From assembly GCF_014466955.1 (NCBI RefSeq), contig NZ_AP023396.1:6820001-6884000 (forward strand): a DNA stretch of 64,000 nt, given 5' to 3'. A program made the position numbers and the translations under genes. The notes beneath the pieces are model-generated. The model was given only the letters and a program-made list of their open reading frames with translations. It did no database searches and was not told the DNA's origin. The stretch is from Nocardia wallacei (GTDB lineage Bacteria; Actinomycetota; Actinomycetes; Mycobacteriales; Mycobacteriaceae). Below are positions 19,746 to 28,300 of this stretch, one piece after another. Each line of letters begins with the position of its first letter. Positions within the stretch are counted from its first letter, which is position 1.

Positions 19746-20365
19746 AGCGACGACTCGGCGGCGGTACGCAGGTGCGTCGAGGCGCGCTTCCACCGGCGCA
19801 GCGCGCGGTCGGAGTCCGGATCGATGAAGTTGGACATCAGGATTCCGCGCAGCGCGTCCATCGCGGTGTAGACGAAATCGCGGGCGGTCTTGCGGTCGAC
19901 CTCGTCGGGCACCAACTGGGCGACCGCCATCAGCACGGCGTTGTTGACGAACGGCTCGACCTTCGCCATCTCGGCGGCCAGCACCCGGTCGACGCGACCG
20001 GCCACCCACAGCTCCATCGCCGCGATGAACAGCGGACCCTGATGCAGTTCCCACAGGAAATCCAGCACCGCGGCGACCGGGTCGCCCTCGTGCCGGAACC
20101 GGCCCAGCTCCCGCATGGCCGCGTCGGTGCGGCGCTGCGCGAGGTGGCTGATCGCGGCCACGACGAGATCGGTCTTGGACCCGAAATGGTGCACCTGCGC
20201 ACCCCGGGTGACGCCCGCGCGCTCGGCCACCCGCGGCGTCGTGGTGCCCGCGTAGCCGTACTCGACCAGGCAGTCTATGGTGGCGTCGAGCAGCCGGACG
20301 CGCATCTCGCTACTGCGCTGCTCCTGCGTGCGGCGCTGTGGTTTCGAGACTGCGGGCCTGACCAT
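19721..20365 (-). CDS. TetR/AcrR family transcriptional regulator of the ltp operon
   Basis: This is a 214-residue regulator. The N-terminal HTH is visible in RLLDATIDCLVEYGYAGTTTPRVAERAGVTRGAQVHHFGSKTDLV (about residues 25 to 70), and the C-terminal half is a helical ligand domain with a TetR_C-like WELHQGPLFIAAMELWVAGR segment. ATG 20365 was chosen; a GTG five codons upstream is also possible. It is encoded head-to-tail with the ltp operon (same strand, upstream), and palindromes with the same half-site occur before both, so I infer repression relieved by a lipid-derived acyl-CoA. The downstream 38-bp repeats copy its last codons. Confidence 0.88.
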   Translation of the reverse strand: MVRPAVSKPQRRTQEQRSSEMRVRLLDATIDCLVEYGYAGTTTPRVAERAGVTRGAQVHHFGSKTDLVVAAISHLAQRRTDAAMRELGRFRHEGDPVAAVLDFLWELHQGPLFIAAMELWVAGRVDRVLAAEMAKVEPFVNNAVLMAVAQLVPDEVDRKTARDFVYTAMDALRGILMSNFIDPDSDRALRRWKRASTHLRTAAESSLPGLRADG

Positions 20366-20433
20366 CCGGGAATCATACACTTACATGCAGTGGTGAATGA
20401 AAATGCGCATGAATCGCTACCGGCCCCCTGCGG

Positions 20434-21804
20434 CTACAGGCGAGTCGCAGGGCGTCGGCGGGCGAGCCACACGGTGCCGGTGAACGTCAGCACGCCCACC
20501 ACCGCCAGCCCCGCGCCGACCACCGCCGGAGCCGTGTAGCCGAGATTCGCCGCGATCACCAAGCCACCGAGCCACGCGCCCGCGGCATTGGCGATGTTGA
20601 GAGCCGCGTGGTTGAGTGCGGCAGCGAGGGTCTCAGCATCGCGCGCTACATCCATCAGGCGGATCTGCAAGCCGGGAGCCAGGGCCGCGCCGGAGGCGCC
20701 CACCAGGAAGGCTCCGACCCCCGCGGTGTACGGATTGTGCGCTGCCGCAACGAATCCGGCGAGGATGACGACCATCGACAGCAGCGCCAGGAACACCGCG
20801 CGGTCCACACCGCGATCGGCCAGCACGCCGCCGACGATATTGCCGGCGATCATGCCCAGCCCGAACAGCGCGAGCACGATCGGCACCAGCCCGATCGGCA
20901 TGCCCGCGACATCGGTGAGCGTGGTGGTGATGTAGGTGTAGACGGCGAACATGCCGCCGAAGCCGACAGCGCCCACCAGCAGGGTGAGCAGCACCTGGGA
21001 GCGGCGGAGCGCGCCGAGTTCGGTGCGAGGGTCTGTGACGCGGACGCCGGTGAGTTCCGGTACGAACCGCGCGATGGCGAACACCGTCGCCAAACCGATC
21101 ACGGCGACCACCGCGTAGGCATCCCGCCAGCCCAGATGCTGCCCCAGCCAGGTTGCCGCGGGAACGCCGACAACGTTGGCGGCGCTCAACCCCAGCATAA
21201 CCGCGGCAACCGCCTTGGCACGCTGCCCGACGGGCGCCAGGCTGGCCGCGGCCAGCGACGCCACGCCGAAGTACGCGCCGTGCGGCAGGCCGGAGACGAA
21301 GCGCGCGGCGGTCAACGTGGCGAACGAGGGCGCCAGCACCGTGGCGATATTGCCGATGGTGAAGGCCGCCATCAACGCGATGAGCAGACGCTTGCGCGAC
21401 ATCCGCGCGCACAGCGCCGCGATCACCGGCGCCCCGACCACCACGCCCAGCGCGTATGCCGACACCGCGTGCCCGGCGGTCGGCTCCGACACGTTCATGG
21501 CACGCGCGATATCCGGCAGCAAACCCATGGTGACGAATTCGGTGGTGCCGATACCGAATCCGCCGAGCGCCAGGGCCAGCAGCGCGGGAACATGCCACCC
21601 GGTGCGGTCGGGCCGCTCGACCGCGGGCACGTCGGCAACAGGCGTCTCACCACGGTCGCGCGCGGGCGCGACCGAGGCGGTGGTCAGGGACTGGGTGGTG
21701 GGCAGGGACTGATGGAAGGCCACGGCGGGCTCGGGTACGGAAGCCACGACACAGCGCAACACGGCGGCGAACGCTCGCGCATCCCCGGACGCCGGTGATC
21801 TCAC
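20434..21804 (-). CDS. MFS transporter, AraJ/DHA1-type drug or sugar efflux
   Basis: This is a 12-helix major facilitator. The conserved core starts about residue 66 (LLALALGGFGIGTTEFVTMGLLPDIA, the AraJ/CmlA-type helix 1 motif) and includes the loop 2-3 signature ARMSRKRLL and the motif C-like GLPHGAYFG. AraJ-type DHA1 members export sugars or antibiotics such as chloramphenicol, but the substrate here is unknown. The start is uncertain: the frame opens at GTG 21804, but a GTG at 21723 would remove 27 residues without affecting the membrane domain. It lies 68 bases upstream of the TetR start on the same strand. Confidence 0.85.
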   Translation of the reverse strand: MRSPASGDARAFAAVLRCVVASVPEPAVAFHQSLPTTQSLTTASVAPARDRGETPVADVPAVERPDRTGWHVPALLALALGGFGIGTTEFVTMGLLPDIARAMNVSEPTAGHAVSAYALGVVVGAPVIAALCARMSRKRLLIALMAAFTIGNIATVLAPSFATLTAARFVSGLPHGAYFGVASLAAASLAPVGQRAKAVAAVMLGLSAANVVGVPAATWLGQHLGWRDAYAVVAVIGLATVFAIARFVPELTGVRVTDPRTELGALRRSQVLLTLLVGAVGFGGMFAVYTYITTTLTDVAGMPIGLVPIVLALFGLGMIAGNIVGGVLADRGVDRAVFLALLSMVVILAGFVAAAHNPYTAGVGAFLVGASGAALAPGLQIRLMDVARDAETLAAALNHAALNIANAAGAWLGGLVIAANLGYTAPAVVGAGLAVVGVLTFTGTVWLARRRPATRL

Positions 21805-21886
21805 TCACCGCACCGCGATGCCGTACCTTCTCCCGGCTCGCGGCGCGAGCGCGCGACCCCGAATCATGGGAGGTCGGGAAACAATT

Positions 21887-21929
21887 CGGGCACCCGCGGC
21901 CACCGGGGTTCGGTGGGGGCGGGTGCCCG
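21887..21929 (-). terminator. Nested hairpin terminator after icd
   Basis: Outer arms CGGGCACCCGC (21887 to 21897) and GCGGGTGCCCG (21919 to 21929) enclose a second stem (CCACCG with CGGTGG). The structure lies about 30 bases past the icd stop and would terminate icd transcription. Confidence 0.7.
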
Positions 21930-21959
21930 GATGTGCGGTACGAGAAATTCTCGCGGGGC

Positions 21960-23177
21960 CTAGCGCAGTTCGCGCGCCAGGTTGGCGTCGAGCACGCCGA
22001 GGAACTCCTCGGTGGTGAGGTAGCCCTGATCGCCGCCGACCAGCAGCGCCAGGTCCTTGGTCATCTGGCCGTCCTCGACGGTCTTGATGACGACATCCTC
22101 GAGGGTCTGCGCGAAGCCGATGACCTCGGGGGTGTTGTCCAGCTTGCCGCGATGGGCGATGCCGCGGGTCCACGCGAAGATCGAGGCGATCGGGTTGGTG
22201 GAGGTCGGCTTGCCCTGCTGGTGCTGACGGTAGTGGCGGGTCACGGTGCCGTGCGCGGCCTCGGCCTCACAGGTCCGCCCGTCCGGGGTCAGCAGCACCG
22301 AGGTCATCAGGCCCAGCGAGCCGAAGCCCTGCGCCACGGTGTCGGACTGCACGTCGCCGTCGTAGTTCTTGCACGCCCAGACGTAGCCGCCCTCCCACTT
22401 CAGCGCGGAGGCCACCATGTCGTCGATCAACCGGTGCTCGTAGGTGAGGCCGGCGGCGTCGAACTCGTTCTTGAACTCGGTCTCGTAGATCTCCTGGAAG
22501 GTGTCCTTGAACATGCCGTCGTAGGCCTTCAGGATGGTGTTCTTGGTCGACATGTAGACCGGGTAGTTCTGCTGCAGTCCGTAGTTCAGCGACGCGCGCG
22601 CGAAGTCCTCGATGGACTTCTTGAAGTTGTACATGCCCATGACCACGCCGCCGTCCTCGGGCAGCCGCACGACCTCGTGCTGGATCGGCTCGGAGCCGTC
22701 CTCGGGCGTGAAGGTCAGGGTGACGGTGCCGGCCTGATGCACCTTGAAGTCGGTGGCGCGGTACTGGTCACCGAACGCGTGCCGGCCGATGATGATCGGC
22801 TTCGTCCAGCCCGGCACCAGGCGCGGGACGTTGGAGATGATGATCGGAGCGCGGAAGATCGTGCCGCCGAGGATGTTGCGGATGGTGCCGTTGGGCGACC
22901 GCCACATCTTCTTCAGGCCGAATTCCTTGACGCGCGCCTCGTCCGGGGTGATGGTGGCGCACTTGACGCCCACGCCGTGCTGCTTGATGGCGTTGGCGGC
23001 GTCGACGGTCACCTGATCGTCGGTCTTGTCCCGATACTCGATACCGAGGTCGTAATACTCGAGATTGATGTCCAGGTACGGATGGACCAATTTGTCCTTG
23101 ATGAACTGCCAGATGATCCGGGTCATCTCGTCGCCATCGAGTTCGACGACGGTACCTTCAACCTTGATCTTGGACAT
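21960..23177 (-). CDS. icd: NADP-dependent isocitrate dehydrogenase
   Basis: Icd converts isocitrate to 2-oxoglutarate and CO2 with NADP in the TCA cycle. The 405-residue product is of the dimeric, eukaryote-like type and starts [36 protein letters not shown]. The later substrate and metal motifs [14 protein letters not shown] and [14 protein letters not shown] are intact. ATG 23177 was selected by this N-terminus and a preceding AGGAGGACACGAAG-type ribosome-binding site. The frame runs further upstream without family similarity. Bases 23178 to 23394 upstream are a leader region with no gene. M. tuberculosis icd1 (Rv3339c) sits in a comparable position near metX. Confidence 0.97.
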   Translation of the reverse strand: MSKIKVEGTVVELDGDEMTRIIWQFIKDKLVHPYLDINLEYYDLGIEYRDKTDDQVTVDAANAIKQHGVGVKCATITPDEARVKEFGLKKMWRSPNGTIRNILGGTIFRAPIIISNVPRLVPGWTKPIIIGRHAFGDQYRATDFKVHQAGTVTLTFTPEDGSEPIQHEVVRLPEDGGVVMGMYNFKKSIEDFARASLNYGLQQNYPVYMSTKNTILKAYDGMFKDTFQEIYETEFKNEFDAAGLTYEHRLIDDMVASALKWEGGYVWACKNYDGDVQSDTVAQGFGSLGLMTSVLLTPDGRTCEAEAAHGTVTRHYRQHQQGKPTSTNPIASIFAWTRGIAHRGKLDNTPEVIGFAQTLEDVVIKTVEDGQMTKDLALLVGGDQGYLTTEEFLGVLDANLARELR

Positions 23178-23394
23178 GGATCTTCGTGTCCTCCTAGGAA
23201 GGTGCTCCCATTGCACGGCCAGGTGAACACGCTTGTGAGCGGACCCCAGCTGTTCAACAGACAACGTATACGCCCCGCGTTGTCCGCGAGACTTCGAGGT
23301 ACTAAACAAGACAAGCGTACTGGTGCGCTGGGTCTCACTTCCAGGGGCTGCCCCATTGAGAGGTGCCCGCGTCACATTCGCGGGACGCGCACGA

Positions 23395-23424
23395 GGGCCG
23401 GTGCCACCTCAGCGGCACCGGCCC
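23395..23424 (-). terminator. Hairpin terminator after MFS gene
   Basis: Perfect 11-bp arms GGGCCGGTGCC (23395 to 23405) and GGCACCGGCCC (23414 to 23424) with an 8-base loop lie 19 bases beyond the MFS stop codon on the minus strand, followed by non-coding DNA before icd. Confidence 0.8.
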
Positions 23425-23442
23425 TTCCCCGCCTGTGAGTAA

Positions 23443-24933
23443 TCAGACAGCCATCGGCGCGTGCTCGGCGCCCTCCAGCAGGTTCTCCGGCTTGTCGCGG
23501 ATCATCAGCGCGACGATCGCGATCGCGGCCAGGAAGAAACCCGCGCCGATGTAGAAGGCCACGTCGTAGCTGTGGATCGCGGCGCGGGCCATCAGGTTGT
23601 CGGCGGTCGGGTTGTTCTCGGCGTAGCGCTGGGCCACCTGCACCGAGATGGTGGTCAGCAGGGCCGTGCCGATCGCGCCGCCGACCTGCTGGGCGGCATT
23701 GAGCAGCGCACTGGCCACGCCGGAGTCCTTCTCCTCGACCTGGTGCAGCGCGGTGGTCTGCATGGACACGAACAGCGCTCCCATGCCCAGCGCGATGAGC
23801 ACGGTGGCGGGCAGCACGGTCGCGGCGAAGCTGTCGCCGAAGTTCAGCTGTGCCAGGTAGAGCAGGCCCGCGATACCCAGCACGCCGCCGGCGATCATCA
23901 GCGGGCGCGGCCCGATGCGGGGCAGCAGCGCGCTGGCCACGCCCGCGGAGATCACGATGCCGACCGGGAACGGCAGGAACGCGACACCGGCCTTCAGCGG
24001 GCTGTAACCGAGGGTGATCTGCAGGTAGTAGCTCAGGTTGATGAACATCGCGAACATCGCGATCGGCACCAGCAATGCCACCAGGAACGAGCCGCCGCGG
24101 TTCAGCTCGCCCGGAATATGCAGCGGCAGTAGCGGATTGGCGCTGCGCCGTTCGATCGCCACGAACGCGATCAGCAGCGCCACCCCGGCGATCAGCAGCG
24201 CGAGCGTGGACGAGGCGAGCCAGCCGTCGTCGGCGGCGCGGCTGAAGCCGTACACGACCGAGATCAGGCCCAAGGTCACCGTCACCGCGCCCGGCACGTC
24301 GTAGCCGCCGGTCCGCGGCACGGGCACGTCCTTGATGACGAACGCGAACGCGCCGACCAGCGCCAGCAGCGCGACGGGCGTGTTCACCAGCAGGCACCAG
24401 CGCCAGTTGGCGTATTCGGTGAGCGCGCCACCGGCGATCAGGCCGATCGCCGCGCCACCGGCCGAGACGCCCGCGAAAACGCCGAAGGCCCTTGCCCTTT
24501 CGCGCGCCTCGGTGAAGGTCACCGACACCAGCGACAGCGCCGCCGGGGCCAGCAGCGCGCCGAACGCGCCTTGGAGCGCGCGGCCCGCGAACAGCTCGGC
24601 GGAGTTCTGCGCCAGCCCGGCCAGCGCCGAGGCGGCGGCGAAGCCGACCAGGCCGATCAGGAAGATCCGGCGGCGGCCCAGGTAGTCGGCGAGGCGGCCG
24701 CCGAGCAGCAGCAGGCCGCCGAAGATCAGCGTGTAGGCGGTGAGCACCCACTGTTTGTCGCCGTCGCTGATGCCCAGATCCTGCTGGGCGAACGGCAGCG
24801 AGATGGTCACGATCGTGGCGTCGAGCACCACCATGAGCTGGGCCAGGGCGATCACGCCCAGCGCCCACCAGCGGGCCGAGCTCTTGGGCTCGGTCGATAT
24901 GTCGGGTGGAACGAGTGTCCCGGTTTCGGTCAT
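23443..24933 (-). CDS. DHA2 family MFS transporter (EmrB/QacA type)
   Basis: This 496-residue protein has about 14 predicted membrane helices. Motifs of the drug:H+ antiporter-2 family are present: LMVVLDATIVTISLPF in helix 1, GGRLADYLGRRRIFLIG in the loop 2-3 region, and motif C-like GGAAIGLIAGGALTEYANWRW. It probably exports toxic hydrophobic or cationic compounds with proton exchange. ATG 24933 follows a GGAG site. It is divergent from a TetR regulator, with a 136-base control region full of repeats between them, the classical repressor/pump layout. The actual ligand is unknown. Confidence 0.93.
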   Translation of the reverse strand: MTETGTLVPPDISTEPKSSARWWALGVIALAQLMVVLDATIVTISLPFAQQDLGISDGDKQWVLTAYTLIFGGLLLLGGRLADYLGRRRIFLIGLVGFAAASALAGLAQNSAELFAGRALQGAFGALLAPAALSLVSVTFTEARERARAFGVFAGVSAGGAAIGLIAGGALTEYANWRWCLLVNTPVALLALVGAFAFVIKDVPVPRTGGYDVPGAVTVTLGLISVVYGFSRAADDGWLASSTLALLIAGVALLIAFVAIERRSANPLLPLHIPGELNRGGSFLVALLVPIAMFAMFINLSYYLQITLGYSPLKAGVAFLPFPVGIVISAGVASALLPRIGPRPLMIAGGVLGIAGLLYLAQLNFGDSFAATVLPATVLIALGMGALFVSMQTTALHQVEEKDSGVASALLNAAQQVGGAIGTALLTTISVQVAQRYAENNPTADNLMARAAIHSYDVAFYIGAGFFLAAIAIVALMIRDKPENLLEGAEHAPMAV

Positions 24934-24983
24934 GAGGGGGACTCCTGCATCGGAAGAAGTGTGCCGCCATCGTGTCATCGGAC

Positions 24984-25046
24984 GACAATTGGCGTCAAGA
25001 GAAAAATGTCTGAGTGTGACATTTGGCGTCCATAGTCACATTCAGA
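24984..25046. promoter_or_regulatory. Operator region between DHA2 pump and TetR genes
   Basis: Two kinds of repeat are visible. A near-perfect inverted repeat has arms TCTGAGTGTGAC (25009 to 25020) and GTCACATTCAGA (25035 to 25046), one mismatch. The 13-mer GACAATTGGCGTC (24984 to 24996) recurs with one change as GACATTTGGCGTC (25018 to 25030). The arms fit a TetR dimer or pair of dimers controlling both divergent genes. Confidence 0.6.
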
Positions 25047-25069
25047 GCGGTTAGCGATAGAATCGGGCC

Positions 25070-25753
25070 ATGCTCGACTCATCGCCGCGTCCCGCCCAGG
25101 CCGGCCTGCGCGAACGCAAGAAGCAGCAGACCCGGCGCCGCATCATCGAGGTGGCGCTGCGGTTGTGCGACGCGAACGGGTTCGAGGCGACGACGGTCGA
25201 GCAGATCGCGGAGGCGGCCGACGTGTCGCCGCGCACGGTGAACCGGTACTTCGAACTGAAGGAGGACATCGTCCTCGCCCCGATCGAGGACTGGGGCAAG
25301 GCGATCGGGGCGGAGCTGCGCAAGCAGCCGGTCACCGGCAACGAACTACAGGCCCTGCTGGACACCTACCTGGCCGTCACCGCACAGAGCATCGCGGAGG
25401 GGGAGGTGCCGTTCGAGTGGTTCCAGCGGATGCAGCGGATCAGCCGGGCCAGCACCACGGTCCGCGCGCGCAGCATGGAGATCGCCGACACCAAGACCGT
25501 CGAGATCCACACCGCGCTCGCCGAGCGCATCGGCGCCGACAGCGAGTCCATGACCGTCCGGCTCATCGCGGCCACCTTCAACGCGATCCTGCGCACCGGC
25601 ATGGAATGTGATGCCGAGGTGCCCGAGGGCGAACCGGCGGTCTCGGCGGAGGCCAGCGTGCGGGCGGTGCGCGGCGCCTACGACGAATTCGTCCGCCGCT
25701 GCGCGATTCCCGTGGCGGCGGCCGACGGCGGTGGCACCGGCTCGCGGCGATAG
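25070..25753 (+). CDS. TetR/AcrR family regulator, probable repressor of the DHA2 pump
   Basis: This is a 227-residue regulator whose N-terminus LRERKKQQTRRRIIEVALRLCDANGFEATTVEQIAEAADVSPRTVNRYFELKEDIV is a textbook TetR HTH (about residues 12 to 65). The helical C-terminal domain has a TetR_C-type segment. It is divergent from the DHA2 pump, whose promoter region carries symmetric repeats that this protein probably binds. The gene ends about 50 bases before the SAM-IV riboswitch; no terminator is obvious in that gap. The inducer is unknown. Confidence 0.9.
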   Translation: MLDSSPRPAQAGLRERKKQQTRRRIIEVALRLCDANGFEATTVEQIAEAADVSPRTVNRYFELKEDIVLAPIEDWGKAIGAELRKQPVTGNELQALLDTYLAVTAQSIAEGEVPFEWFQRMQRISRASTTVRARSMEIADTKTVEIHTALAERIGADSESMTVRLIAATFNAILRTGMECDAEVPEGEPAVSAEASVRAVRGAYDEFVRRCAIPVAAADGGGTGSRR

Positions 25754-25800
25754 CGGCGACCTGGCCTCGCACCCGTCGCCGACGATCCGCTACCATCCCA

Positions 25801-25912
25801 GTCAGGTCATGAGTGCCAGCGCCAAGCCCCGGCTCGCTGGCCGGCAACCCTCCAGTTGCGGTGGGGTGCTCCGGGTGATGACCGGGCTCTCGAAAGCCGA
25901 GAGCAAGCGCGA
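25801..25912 (+). promoter_or_regulatory. SAM-IV riboswitch
   Basis: The RNA would bind S-adenosylmethionine and shut off expression of methionine-synthesis genes downstream. The closing P1 stem pairs GGTCAT (25805 to 25810) with ATGACC (25878 to 25883). Inside are GAGTGCCAGCGCCAAGCCCC, the CGGCAACCCTCCA core shared by SAM riboswitches, and a GGTGGGGTGCTCCGGG segment. A 3' hairpin (GCTCTCG with CCGAGAGC, about 25885 to 25905) completes the SAM-IV layout characteristic of actinomycetes. A TACCAT sequence at 25791 to 25796 could be the -10 element. It precedes a Cys-rich leader peptide and metX. Confidence 0.9.
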
Positions 25913-25932
25913 CTTATCAGGAGGTCCCCGAA

Positions 25933-25968
25933 ATGTGTTGTTGCCGGTCGCTACCCGAGCCCCGCTGA
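25933..25968 (+). CDS. Cysteine-rich leader peptide (MCCCRSLPEPR)
   Basis: An 11-residue frame, ATG TGT TGT TGC then CGG and so on to TGA, is preceded by a perfect AGGAGG (25919 to 25924) eight bases upstream, the best ribosome-binding site in the neighbourhood. Three consecutive Cys codons make its translation sensitive to Cys-tRNA supply. Short Cys-Cys-Cys leader ORFs that control sulfur genes by attenuation are known in mycobacteria. Here it lies directly after the SAM-IV riboswitch and before metX. I infer a second, cysteine-responsive control layer. No clear terminator/antiterminator pair was resolved by eye. Confidence 0.75.
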   Translation: MCCCRSLPEPR

Positions 25969-26002
25969 CAGCCGCATACGGCCCCTTCACCTGGAGTAGT
26001 AC

Positions 26003-26251
26003 ATGAGCGACTCGACTGCTGCTGTCTGCGACCCGGCGAACATCTCCTACGGCCCGCGCGGCACCGAGCATCCGATGCCGTCCGGTCGTATCGCTACCAT
26101 CGAAGACGTGTGTTCTCCCCTGCTCGCTCCGGCATCGGCCCAGCATGCGCGGCCGTCGCGCGGCGGGCGCCCGGTCACCGGCGGGGCGGCGCACGGCATC
26201 GATCACGTTCCGGCCGGCCGCTGTGGCGGGCCCGCGACGGCGGCGCGGTGA
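26003..26251 (+). CDS. Hypothetical 82-residue protein coupled to metX
   Basis: The frame begins [20 protein letters not shown], has GGAG seven bases before its ATG, and its TGA overlaps the metX GTG (GTGA). The composition of the second half (Ala, Gly, Arg, Pro) is that of unselected GC-rich DNA, so it may act mainly to carry ribosomes into metX. It occupies the place where M. tuberculosis has metY (O-acetylhomoserine sulfhydrylase), but no MetY similarity is seen. Real translation is plausible. A function for the peptide itself is not evident. Confidence 0.5.
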   Translation: MSDSTAAVCDPANISYGPRGTEHPMPSGRIATIEDVCSPLLAPASAQHARPSRGGRPVTGGAAHGIDHVPAGRCGGPATAAR

Positions 26252-27408
26252 CCGTGAGCACCGAACCGACGACGGCCCGGTCGGCCGCCGCTGCCCTGTT
26301 GCCCCCGCCGGACGGCACGCTCGGCACCATCGCCGTCGGCGCGGTCCGGCTGGAGAACGGGGCGGTGATCCCCGAGGTCGAGCTGGCCGTGCAGCGCTGG
26401 GGCGAGTTGTCGCCCGACGCGGACAACGTCGTACTCATCGAGCACGCGCTGACCGGCGACTCGCACGTGGTGGGTCCGCCGGACGAGGTGCATCCGCTGC
26501 CGGGCTGGTGGGACGGCATCGTGGGGCCGGGAGCCCCGCTCGACACCGACCAGTGGTGCGTGATCGCCACCAATGTGCTCGGCGGCTGCCAGGGCAGCAC
26601 CGGGCCGTCCTCCCTCGCACCGGACGGAAAGCCCTGGGGCGCAAGGTTTCCCGAAATCTCCATCCGTGATCAGGTGACCGCCGAAGTGGCGCTGTGTGAC
26701 CTGCTCGGCATCGAGCGGCTCGCCGCGGTGGTCGGCGGATCGATGGGCGGGATGCGGGTGCTGGAGTGGATGGTCGGCTCTCCGCAGCGGGTCGAGGCCG
26801 CGCTGGTGCTGGCCGTCGGAGCGCGCGCCACCGCCGACCAGATCGGCACCCAGACCACCCAGATCGCCGCGATCCAGGCCGATCCGAACTGGCAGGGCGG
26901 CAACTATCACGGCACCGGGCGCGCGCCGATCGCCGGGCTGGGGATCGCCCGCCGCATCGCGCACCTGTCCTACCGCACCGAATTCGAGCTCGACCACCGT
27001 TTCGAGAATCACGCGCAGGGCGACGAGGATCCGCGCGCCGGCGGCCGTTACGCGGTGCAGAGCTACCTGGAGTATCAGGCGCAGAAGCTGGTGCACCGGT
27101 TCGACGCGGCCACCTACGTGCTGCTGACCGAGGCGATGAACCGCCACGACGTGGGCCGCGGGCGCGGCGGGATCGCGGCCGCGCTGGCGGCCACCCCGGT
27201 GCCGTGCATCGTGGGCGGCGTCGACTCGGATCGGCTGTATCCGCTGCGCACGCAGCAGGAGCTGGCCGATCTGCTGCCGGGCTGCCGCGGCCTCGAGGTC
27301 GTGCACTCGCGCGACGGGCACGACGGGTTCCTCACCGAGACCGAGGCGGTCGGCAAGCTGCTGATGGAGACGATGGAGCTGGTGCACTCGGCGCGGGCCG
27401 CGCGCTGA
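26248..27408 (+). CDS. metX: Homoserine O-acetyltransferase
   Basis: MetX transfers acetyl from acetyl-CoA to L-homoserine, the first committed step of methionine synthesis in actinobacteria. The 386-residue alpha/beta-fold protein has the nucleophile elbow GGSMGGM, the acid in [11 protein letters not shown] and catalytic His in [11 protein letters not shown], plus the family signature [17 protein letters not shown] 26248 was chosen because it overlaps the upstream stop; GTG 26254 is the alternative. Expression is probably controlled by the SAM-IV riboswitch and the Cys-rich leader. Unlike in M. tuberculosis no metY lies beside it, so the sulfhydrylase must be elsewhere. Confidence 0.95.
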   Translation: MTVSTEPTTARSAAAALLPPPDGTLGTIAVGAVRLENGAVIPEVELAVQRWGELSPDADNVVLIEHALTGDSHVVGPPDEVHPLPGWWDGIVGPGAPLDTDQWCVIATNVLGGCQGSTGPSSLAPDGKPWGARFPEISIRDQVTAEVALCDLLGIERLAAVVGGSMGGMRVLEWMVGSPQRVEAALVLAVGARATADQIGTQTTQIAAIQADPNWQGGNYHGTGRAPIAGLGIARRIAHLSYRTEFELDHRFENHAQGDEDPRAGGRYAVQSYLEYQAQKLVHRFDAATYVLLTEAMNRHDVGRGRGGIAAALAATPVPCIVGGVDSDRLYPLRTQQELADLLPGCRGLEVVHSRDGHDGFLTETEAVGKLLMETMELVHSARAAR

Positions 27409-27423
27409 GCCGGCGGTTCGCCG

Positions 27424-27741
27424 TCAGCCGACGCCCAGGCTGTTGATGGTCGCGGCCAGGGCGATGACGGCGCCGCCGAGCACCGCGTAGGCGCCGACGT
27501 CGAAAGGCTTGCTGCGCACCGCGAGCAACCCGACCCGGGCGGTCGGCAGGCAGGCCCGCAATGTCGCCGCCAGCAGCGTCGCCCCGCCGATCACGTACGC
27601 GCCGCGCCGCCAGCGGTCCTGCGCCACGAACACCACTGCCACCAGCAGCACCGCCACCACGAGCAACAGCGGCAGGTGGTTGCGGAAGAACCGGCCGGAC
27701 GGGCCGGAGTGCTGTGCGGGAGCTGCGGGGGCCTCGGTCAC
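27424..27741 (-). CDS. DUF3017 family small membrane protein
   Basis: This 105-residue protein has about three hydrophobic helices: LPLLLVVAVLLVAVVFVAQ, a central YVIGGATLLAATLRACLP and a C-terminal YAVLGGAVIALAATINSLGVG. It matches the DUF3017 family of actinobacterial inner-membrane proteins of unknown function, often near folD and metX. GTG 27741 starts the conserved TEAPAAPAQ segment, and the longer upstream frame is antisense to trmL. It converges on metX with a 15-base gap and is divergent from trmL. Confidence 0.8.
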   Translation of the reverse strand: MTEAPAAPAQHSGPSGRFFRNHLPLLLVVAVLLVAVVFVAQDRWRRGAYVIGGATLLAATLRACLPTARVGLLAVRSKPFDVGAYAVLGGAVIALAATINSLGVG

Positions 27742-27813
27742 GCCCCGATTCTCGCATTGCGCGCGCGGGTCCCGCCGATGTGGCACCGAGGCGGTCGATT
27801 CTGGGGTCGTGCG

Positions 27814-28290
27814 ATGCTTGTCGCCGTGCTCCATGTGGTGTTCTTCGAGCCCCGTATCCCGCCCAACACGGGTAACGCGGTCCGTCTGGCGGCCGGCACC
27901 GGCTGTGAGCTGCATCTGATCGAGCCGCTCGGCTTCGATCTGTCCGAACCGAAGCTGCGCCGGGCTGGGCTGGATTACCACGATCTGGCGTCGGTTACCG
28001 TGCACGCGAATCTCGCCGCCGCATGGCAGGCCATCCGGCCCGAGCGGGTGTACGCCTTCACCACCAAGGCGACGACGCGCAACACCGATATCGCCTATCG
28101 CAAAGGCGATGTGCTGTTGTTCGGGCCCGAGCCGACCGGGTTGCCCGAGGAGGTGCTCGCGGACTCCCGCATCACCGATCAGCTGCGGATTCCGATGCTG
28201 CCCGGGCGGCGGTCGATGAATCTGTCCAATGCGGCGGCGGTGGCGGTCTATGAGGCGTGGCGACAGCTGGGGTTCCCGGGCGCGGTGTAG
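27814..28290 (+). CDS. trmL: tRNA (cytidine/uridine-34-2'-O)-methyltransferase TrmL (SpoU family)
   Basis: This SPOUT-class enzyme uses SAM to 2'-O-methylate the wobble base of certain tRNA-Leu. The 158-residue product starts near VVFFEPRIPPNTGNAVRLAAGTGCELHLIEPLGF and carries the SPOUT knot motifs LLFGPEPTGLP and IPMLPGRRSMNLSNAAAVAVYE. The length is that of bacterial TrmL/CspR. ATG 27814 or GTG 27826 could be the start; neither has a clear ribosome-binding site. It resembles Rv3366 (spoU) of M. tuberculosis. It is convergent with the DUF167 gene. Confidence 0.9.
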   Translation: MLVAVLHVVFFEPRIPPNTGNAVRLAAGTGCELHLIEPLGFDLSEPKLRRAGLDYHDLASVTVHANLAAAWQAIRPERVYAFTTKATTRNTDIAYRKGDVLLFGPEPTGLPEEVLADSRITDQLRIPMLPGRRSMNLSNAAAVAVYEAWRQLGFPGAV

Positions 28291-28300
28291 GGCGTCGGCG

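Noticed and set aside
26003..26251. Remnant of metY
   Set aside because: The residues do not resemble the N-terminus or the PLP-binding region of O-acetylhomoserine sulfhydrylase, so a metY origin cannot be supported.
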